From NCBI RefSeq assembly GCF_000524195.1, contig NW_020170432.1:63932-78422 (forward strand): a stretch of DNA of 14,491 bases, read 5' to 3'. Of the stretch, positions 9,501-14,491 are shown one piece after another. Both the position numbers and the translations under genes were made by a program. The DNA comes from Echinococcus granulosus (taxonomy: Eukaryota; Platyhelminthes; Cestoda; Cyclophyllidea; Taeniidae). Below the pieces are notes generated by a model. It was not told the DNA's origin and did not search any database. It saw only the letters and a program-made list of their open reading frames with translations. Positions within the stretch are counted from its first letter, which is position 1. Every line of letters starts with the position of its first letter.

Positions 9501-12500
9501 AACAGTAGGTACGGTAAAAAATATGCATTAACTACAAATTTGTGCATATCGTCAAGTTCACTGATCGTCTGCTCCAGCGATGTTCATTTCCACACGAGAC
9601 ATCGTTTCCGCAATGCTTAAAGCACAATGGACTTAGCTAAGCAGGAGCCTGAGCTTAGGGTCACGCCTTCTTGGCACTGACAGCTCCTAATAGAGAAGAC
9701 GACGCCAATCCGCCCACCTCTCACTATTAGCAATTACTACCAATGGACAGGTCAACTAAGTCTTAACGGGATCAACTTACTGCATGTAGGCAGTGATGTA
9801 GCGATTGAGGTTTCTCGGATTGATGGAGTGCTGCAAATTCCCTCTGAAGTGTTCGATGGCTTGCTTCAGCTCCAGCTCTGTGCCAGTGTCTTTCAGCTAA
9901 AAGGCATATAGTCAAGTCATTCAAGGGTAAGTGGCCTCACAAGGAGACTTTCTGTGTCAGTGGAATTGCCTTCATACTTGTGTTCCATTCATCAGAATGG
10001 ACACAATGGATGCTTTGGGAGAGGACCACCACAATTGCAATTGTTGCTGAAGGACGTTCTCTATTGTCAATTAGGTAACCAAGGATCAGCTTTAGCCTTT
10101 CCACCTACAAGGTGCATCAAGTCGCCTGATAGAAATGCTTGTGAATGTTACCTTGCTACTAGTAAATTCATCACGGCCATATTTATGCCCTCTTCCGCCA
10201 GGGACAAGTCCAAGTAACCTGTACAGCTACTAAACTCATTCATTCATTTAAAGTGGGGCTTACTTATTCCCCTTAGACTTCACTTGTTGCAGTTGGATGA
10301 GGGTAATTAGCAAATAGACCGCGGGTGTAACAAATCTTTAGCTATTTAACCAGCGACCTCCCGATGTAACAACCTCGCATGTCTAGCTGTCCTACCTTTC
10401 CTTCTTTACATATTTATTTGATGTTAAAAGGCAAAAATAATCAAATTTCTGTCACTTAAGAACAGAAAACACCTGCTTTTGTGTTTTGAAGATGACCACT
10501 GCCCTGACAACTCTTCTTACTTTGTTACACTATTGGATCACATGTCACATAATTTTCACACAGGATGGAGATGTGTTGGTCAGAGCGATAAGCTTGACAA
10601 TGGCGCAACTGAGTTCAATCCAACTTACGTCATAGCGGAATCAAAATTTACTAACATTTTAAAAGGGGGAGCAATGTTAATTAACGAAGCATTTCCCCTC
10701 CCGTCAGAGGAGAAATGAAGTAAATGAAAAATTAGCAGCACAAAATGAACGACATAATTTGCTTCTAAGGTATTGCCTTCTATGCAGTACTTATAGGTAC
10801 TTTATCCTACTAACAAGGCTTCCAGTAATTATTTTAGTCCAATGCAAATCTGCCTCAATGAATGCTAAATATTATCATCATCTTCGATCTCGCCTCCAAA
10901 GTGGACCTGAGTCACCGCCAGTGGGATTATAGTTCTGACAGGGCCAGAGGGGTATTAATTCGGCTCACCCACTCCAGCGATTGCCCAGTTAGAAGTGATG
11001 GGGGTGGACATCAAAGCATCTTGCATTCACACACGCATAAACAGACTGTCAAGGGATAGCTGAAAGCCACTCGTGATAAAGTGCACGCAATGCAGGCGAC
11101 GATGGTGGTAGTGGTGACGATAATGACAGGCAACAAGGTTATTTCTCCTCATCGAAGCAGTAGTCTAATGAAGATTTTGGAGGTGCTGCCTGTTAATCAA
11201 TCTCAAAATTATCTCACTTACAAGAATTAAATTTGGAAGTACTTATTTACCTATAACAGATGGGTGGAGGTACTAGAAGAGATTATTTGACAAGAATAAA
11301 TTTAGCCTGACGACTTTACTCTTTTTACGGTTTCCGTTACTACCTTACTGGCATGGTTTTCAGATCTTATCATATCTTTCCTGCTGACAGTTCACCCACC
11401 CCTTCTGCTTCCCTCTTCCTTCTGTGCATTCGTAGTGTAGTATGGCTCCACCCAGAGGCGCGCACACATCACATCTCTCCATGCTAGATGCAAGGTGAGG
11501 GTCCACACCGTGGCGCCAGTGGTTGGCAACTTACTTGAGAGGAACGGATTCGCCAATATCACTGAGCACGTACTACGTCAACACGTCATAGATGACTGTC
11601 CTCTGCTCACTTATGAGTCTAGCCTTCTTGATTTCACGCCAGACTTCTCCCATAATGTGGTTGGTATACGAAGTGTGTCAACAGCGGAGTACTACACTGC
11701 CCACCCACCCACTCAACCACACTCTGCCTCAAATGCTCCCACCTCGAATGCACTGCACTTAACTTTCAGAGGGCACATTCATCACAAATGGTAGTCCTCA
11801 CGCATTTTACATTATACTCAGCCAAAGAAACATGGATCAAATTGTGCCTTTGACACCTGTCCACAATGCCAGCAGTCTGCTGTGGTGAGTTCATGGGAGA
11901 ACTTGCTGTGGCAGACCACAGAATAGCCATAACAACCACGACCAGCAAACGAATAAGCTGAGCAGTGAATAGAATGTTGGATGCACTTAACTGCATGACT
12001 TCAATTTTCTCAACTATGGTCGCCACACTAATTTTGGCAGTCAGCATTAATAGGTAGGGAAGCGTCACTTCCCACTCATCTTCTGACGACAATAAATCAA
12101 CAAGCTGACTCACGTATCCAAATCGGTGGAGGATCAGGAAACTTTCTGTGGCAGGGTTCATTCCGATGGTTTTCAGCTTCCAATTAACAAGCTGAAATGG
12201 CAGACAAGATAGAAAATAAATATGTAATCACTACCTACTTATCGATTGGCTAACTCGTTCATCCACTCATTCATTGGCTAGTTTGAAGGTCACCACAAGG
12301 TGGATAGCACGTTTTTGCAGAAATAGTCAATGCAACCCTTTTTACAAGTCAAATAGTATTTGGTCAGATGAAAGGGTTTTCCATCACTCTTCGAAATGGA
12401 AAACTAATATTTTCAACATCACAAACTACAGTTCTATAAGTTGTCAAATTAGATAGAAATCACATTTACGAGTATGTCCTATTAAGGCAACTTTACACCC

Positions 12501-14327
12501 GGAAGTCCAAATTAAAATGAATTTGGATTCTTCTGGCATCTGATTAGTGACCACCAATTTATCCATTTAGCTTTGATTGCAACGTGTTTTGATCTGTTTC
12601 TCATGCAGGACTAGTTAGACAAGCTGATATCCAAATAAAACCACGAAACTACCAACAAACATTTTTACGTAAATGTTGTGACTTTATTTTATGAGTTGGC
12701 ATTTCTCCTAAGGGAGATTAACGAATTTTCGTTAACAGAATAAACGAGGATTTTAGTGGGTTGGAGCACTAAGTGTTTAGGGAACAAAGTGTGCCTCAAC
12801 AAAAGTGTCATCCTGACCCCTCCCTCAAAAGCCCCTAAAAGAATAAGAAGGTAAAAGCTTGCCTTGTCTCGAAGGGAGTCTGCGAAGCTAGCAGTCTGAC
12901 CTGTGCAGTGGATGAGCACAGCACCCATCACCATTTCATCGTGCAACATCTGCATCAATAAAAGTGCAAGTCGGTTTTGAAATGAGAAGAAACTACTCAG
13001 CTGGTTTCAAGTTGTTCAAATCTAGGGTAAAGTTAGGAGGGGAAGTGGCAGCCTTAATTTTACCTAGTCGCGCCTTTAAAATCGCCTCCATTGAGGCACA
13101 ATGGAACCAATGGATCATTTATCCTAAGTAGAAATGGTGCACACCAATGAGGGCAGCCAATTCACACATTTCTGTAGATATGTTTCCTTCAAAGGGCTAG
13201 ATAAAGAGGGACAGTGAGCATAGTGGTGTGATTTAAATTGCACATGGTGGCAGAAGTGATAGTCGGTGGGATAGGAGACTACGTGGGGTGGATTTCTGAC
13301 AGAAGGTCACAACTTACACTTTCCTTCCCCATCAGCACTGCTACTAAGATTGTCTGGCACAGAAGAGTAATTATTCAAAGTTGATTCCTGTACCGCTAAA
13401 ACACTAGGCGCATCACAGGCTGCGGTGCGTGACTACCACCCCGTCTTTGCTTCTCTGTGAAGGTCACGGGAGGCAAATGAAAGTAGCTGTGGAGAAGTCA
13501 GCCTAATTGCACCTTTGAAGTTGTTTAAATCTTAGGTGAAGAAGGGTGAAAGGGCAGCCCTAATTCCACCTAGTCGTGCCTTTAACATCCTCTCATCCAC
13601 TCGAGACAGTCGACCAAATAGCTAAAGGGCCTGGTGTAGGGAGGTCACACACCAAAGCGGGCACCCCAGTCATACCATTCTGTGGACTCATTTCCTTCAA
13701 ATGGCTAATTAAAGAGGGGCAGTGAGCATCGCGGTGTGATTTAGATTCCACATGGTAACAGAAGGGATACTCAGTGGGGCAAAAGCCCAATTAAGGTGGA
13801 TTCCTGACAGAAGGTCGCAGCCCACACTTGCCTTCCCCATCAAATCCACCTCCTAGCTTGGCTGCTTGGCACAGAAGGGTAATGAATCAGAGTTGGTTCT
13901 TTTTCACAGAAACAATATATGCACATCGCAGCCTTCGGTGCGTGACTACCGCCTCGTTTCTTTCTTCTTCGTAAAAGTCATGGAAGGAACGTAAAAAAGG
14001 CTGCAGAGAAGTCAGTTGATTTCACCTTTGAAGTTGTTGATTTCCAATTCCCCTGGAAGCTTTTGTATTTGCAACTTCGAAAACGCATCAATTGAGATTG
14101 TAACAATGGCGTTCGAATGCACTATACTTACATCATTGGGTAAATGTACCTTCCCCTTTCAACAATTTGTTCGCATGATCTGATGCATTTAGAAGTTGTA
14201 TTGTCCTACTTCGGGGAGTATCCAATCATCATCGGTGTAGAAAATGGGGAGAGCATTAAAGCTTACCGCAAAACGAGCCAAAATGTTTGCTCCCGCACCC
14301 TCGCCAAACAGCACCACGTGGTCAATG
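6349..14327 (-). CDS. NDRG: NDRG-family protein, 3' part of a seven-exon (in window) gene; exon D carries two in-frame stops
   Basis: Spliced model join(14327-14267, 12949-12863, 12191-12114, 9896-9725, 7956-7826, 7728-7677, 6503-6349), 244 codons plus stop, 5' end missing. Landmarks in order are the GEGAGAN elbow, VLIHCTGQTA strand, KTIGMNP helix, HRFG, the INPRNLNRYITAY helix, the LTCPLVVIA strand, the QYFLQGIGL helix and an RRMSMEDYD tail. This is the order and spacing of NDRG proteins (known mammalian and plant members read GVGAGAY, LINCT-QTA, YGMT, HHFG, NLxLFxxAY, CPxLLVVG, FLQGMGY). NDRGs are cytosolic alpha/beta-hydrolase-fold proteins without hydrolase activity, linked to stress response, differentiation and trafficking. 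All six junctions keep phase; five introns have GT-AG borders and one GC-AG. Stops at 9779-9777 and 9758-9756 interrupt exon D, so the gene may be a pseudogene or need unusual processing. Which NDRG subfamily it belongs to cannot be told. Confidence 0.85.
6504..7676 (-). other. Intron between exons G and H
   Basis: A 1173-base intron, GTGAGT...TTTCAG. It holds a short GGT run (7634-7647) next to the donor end and a near-palindrome AGGTTTG-T-CAAACCT (6666-6680). I looked for an additional exon here because the tail of NDRG proteins varies, and found none with fitting phase. Confidence 0.65.
7677..7728 (-). CDS. NDRG: NDRG-like exon G: final helix of the hydrolase fold
   Basis: The acceptor is TTGTTTTAG and the donor GTGAGT. 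Seventeen codons plus one base read PDKVIESMQYFLQGIGL. This is the diagnostic C-terminal NDRG helix (PxKLxEAFKYFLQGMGY in relatives) and follows exon F directly in phase 0, giving EK-PDKV. The exon ends in phase 1. The intron before it is only 97 bases, by far the shortest in the gene. Confidence 0.9.
7826..7956 (-). CDS. NDRG: NDRG-like exon F: region after the central strand
   Basis: The acceptor is CTAATCACAG and the donor GTGAGT. Two bases complete a codon, then 43 codons read ALAPQRRGCEKLYEALMK, then VHSAKSCATRELVVVENV, then ANVLAEK. This corresponds to NDRG 'GDSSPAVDAVVECNSKLDPTxTTxLKMADxGGLPQ': a proline about four residues after the strand, a helix ending in a leucine-rich face, then a short strand (RELVVVENV). 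The usual G-D/E-x-S-P signature is replaced by N-R-A-L-A-P. The exon ends in phase 0 and is followed by a short 97-base intron. Confidence 0.83.
7957..9724 (-). other. Intron between exons D and F
   Basis: A 1768-base intron, GTGAGA...TCACAG. It contains a run of interrupted minus-strand open frames (8840-8014), reported as a finding, and a phase-compatible possible exon at 9497-9439. No RNA gene was seen. Confidence 0.6.
9725..9896 (-). CDS. NDRG: NDRG-like exon D: helices, R-x-D loop and CPLVV strand, with TAA and TAG in frame
   Basis: The acceptor is GCCTTTTAG. Thirty-eight codons run from LKDTGTELELKQAIEHF through INPRNLNRYITAYM, matching the NDRG stretch '...ELVxxYRxHIxxxxNPGNLxLFxxAYNSRRDL'. 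The same frame continues Q, TAA (9779-9777), VDPVKT, TAG (9758-9756), LTCPLVVIAN. The D of VDP falls on the D of the family's R-x-D, the first stop falls on its R, and LTCPLVV matches LxCPxLLVV. The exon ends with one base before a good donor, GTGAGA at 9724-9719, which fits exon F exactly. A perfect GTAAGT donor also occurs inside, after 9781, so a shorter exon 9896-9781 is the alternative. Confidence 0.72.
9897..12113 (-). other. Intron between exons C and D, no supported gene
   Basis: A 2217-base intron, GTGAGT...TTTTAG. Plus-strand open frames of 79 codons (10479-10718) and 99 codons (11495-11794) lie inside. Neither has a recognisable domain, signal peptide or splice partner, so they are not called as genes. 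Confidence 0.65.
12114..12191 (-). CDS. NDRG: NDRG-like exon C: cap helices
   Basis: Acceptor TTTCAG and donor GTGAGT are both strong. Twenty-six codons include LVNWKLKTIGMNPATE, then SFLILHRFGY. With exon B the count from QTA to the G-M pair is the same as in plant and animal NDRGs (QTA...KLNSWYLRxxGMT), and the segment ends in the family's H-x-F-G motif (HHFG in relatives, HRFG here). The exon is phase 0 at both ends. The minus-strand open frame continues past the donor to 11766, but only as unspliced intron read-through. Confidence 0.88.
12718..12735. repeat. Short inverted repeat TTAACGAA-TT-TTCGTTAA
   Basis: Eight-base perfect arms around two bases, inside the intron between exons B and C. 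AT-rich palindromes of this size are expected by chance in a window this long. Confidence 0.45.
12857..12862 (-). other. Non-canonical GC splice donor
   Basis: The intron after exon B begins GCAAGC after an AAG exon end. Apart from the C at intron position 2 this is a strong U1 match (AAG|GCAAG), which is what known GC-AG introns require. The matching acceptor is TTTCAG before 12191. Confidence 0.7.
12863..12949 (-). CDS. NDRG: NDRG-like exon B: strand and start of the cap region, ending at a GC donor
   Basis: The acceptor is TTGATGCAG. Twenty-nine codons start MLHDEMVMGAVLIHCTGQTA and continue SFADSLRDK. This matches the NDRG stretch 'ERVxGLVLINCTxQTAGWVEWAYNK', with conserved L-I-x-C-T and Q-T-A. 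The exon is phase 0 at both ends. The donor is AAG followed by GCAAGC, a non-canonical GC-AG intron. A GT candidate inside the exon (ACAG followed by GTCAGA) would leave phase 1, which does not fit the next exon, and would drop residues that align with the family. Confidence 0.85.
13000..13510. repeat. Tandem duplication, copy 1 (about 510 bases)
   Basis: Copy 1 of a diverged direct repeat. Shared anchors with copy 2, in the same order, are CACCTAGTCG-like with CCTTTAA near 13063 and 13572, ACAGTGAGCAT at 13211 and about 13720, GACAGAAGGTC at 13298 and 13806, CCTTCCCCATCA, GGTGCGTGACTACC at 13424 and 13937, and the unit end TTTGAAGTTGTT at about 13513 and 14026. The offsets are constant at about 508 to 513 bases. 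It lies wholly inside the intron between exons A and B, with no open frame conserved between copies. Confidence 0.8.
13511..14040. repeat. Tandem duplication, copy 2
   Basis: Second copy of the same unit, differing from copy 1 by many substitutions and small indels, so the duplication is old. A short stretch before 13010 (TTTCAAGTTGTTCAAAT) resembles the unit boundary at 13513 and 14026, so the array may start with a partial unit. No transposase, long terminal repeat or terminal inverted repeat was seen. Confidence 0.78.
14267..14327 (-). CDS. NDRG: NDRG-like exon A: glycine-rich elbow
   Basis: Preceded on the minus strand by a pyrimidine-rich tract ending TTTTCAG and followed by the donor GTAAGC. 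One base completes a codon begun in an upstream exon outside the window, then 20 codons read IDHVVLFGEGAGANILARFA. This is the beta-strand, nucleophile-elbow and helix of the alpha/beta-hydrolase fold. In true hydrolases the elbow is G-x-S-x-G; here it is G-E-G-A-G, with glycine in place of serine, as in NDRG family members (GVGAGAY). The exon ends in phase 0. Confidence 0.88.
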
Positions 14328-14491
14328 CTGAAAACGAGAGGCAAAAATGAGGCGGTTTTAAAACAGCTTCGTTGACCTCACACACATCTACCTCCATACA
14401 ACACCACGGGTCAAGTAAAATAGCTAAGCGCCATACAACGGGGAGGCATTTACTTGTCAACTTTTGTCCCTCCCATGTGCACACGCAGTGC
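14328..14491 (-). other. Start of the upstream intron, to the window edge
   Basis: On the minus strand this ends in a pyrimidine-rich tract (CATTTTTGCCTCTCGTTTTCAG) that serves exon A. I found no exon in it; the exon carrying the first two bases of exon A's split codon must lie beyond the window. Confidence 0.6.

Larger units (their letters stand above)
12192..12862 (-). other. Intron between exons B and C (GC-AG)
   Basis: A 671-base intron. It holds a small inverted repeat at 12718-12735 and nothing else I can name. Confidence 0.7.
12950..14266 (-). other. Intron between exons A and B
   Basis: A 1317-base intron, GTAAGC...TGCAG. It is mostly the two-copy tandem duplication. Apart from that I see no RNA gene or coding region. 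A minus-strand open frame at 13790-13593 lies in copy 2 only and is not preserved in copy 1. Confidence 0.7.

Noticed and set aside
10479..10718. A 79-codon plus-strand ORF.
   Set aside because: No domain or supporting signals; intronic and antisense to the gene.
11495..11794. A 99-codon plus-strand ORF in the intron between C and D.
   Set aside because: No recognisable domain, its end overlaps the other-strand ORF, and there is no sign of splice partners or a promoter. Its length is compatible with chance.
11766..12161. A 131-codon minus-strand ORF, the longest in the window.
   Set aside because: Only the part right of 12114 is exon C; the rest is read-through past a strong GTGAGT donor into the intron.

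Overview
This is eukaryotic, intron-rich DNA holding the 3' part of one recognisable protein-coding gene on the minus strand. The gene was not found as a long ORF. It was pieced together from short exons with consensus splice sites, matching reading phases and family resemblance. Read from right to left, the exons encode the C-terminal two thirds of an NDRG (N-myc downstream regulated gene) family protein, an alpha/beta-hydrolase-fold protein without catalytic residues. This family is found in animals and plants. The size and sparseness of the introns (about 0.1 to 2.2 kb) and the divergence from vertebrate NDRG1-4 suggest an invertebrate animal. A parasitic flatworm is my guess, at low confidence, because nothing in the window fixes the taxon.

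Layout of the gene (minus strand): exon A 14327-14267 (glycine-rich elbow), exon B 12949-12863, exon C 12191-12114, exon D 9896-9725, exon F 7956-7826, exon G 7728-7677, and terminal exon H 6503-6349, which ends in TAA. A 3'UTR of roughly 430 bases follows, with an AATAAA signal at 5937-5932. The 5' exons lie beyond the right edge. The junctions A/B, B/C, C/D, D/F, F/G and G/H all join in frame.

The main oddity is in exon D. The family match runs straight through it (R-x-D loop, then the LxCPxLVV strand), but two in-frame stop codons, TAA and TAG, sit 18 bases apart in the loop. The segment they bound begins GTAAGT and ends TTAG like an intron, yet it is 25 nt long and removing it breaks the frame. 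The gene may be a recently disabled copy, may use an unusual splice or recoding event, or may carry an assembly error. A second oddity is a GC-AG intron after exon B.

The rest is non-coding as far as I can tell. The intron between exons A and B is largely a diverged two-copy tandem duplication of about 510 bases. The intron between D and F contains a run of broken minus-strand open frames that might be a decayed element. Positions 1 to about 5900 lie downstream of the gene and hold no gene, RNA or mobile element that I can support; only small inverted repeats stand out there. The short ORFs scattered through the window otherwise look like chance.
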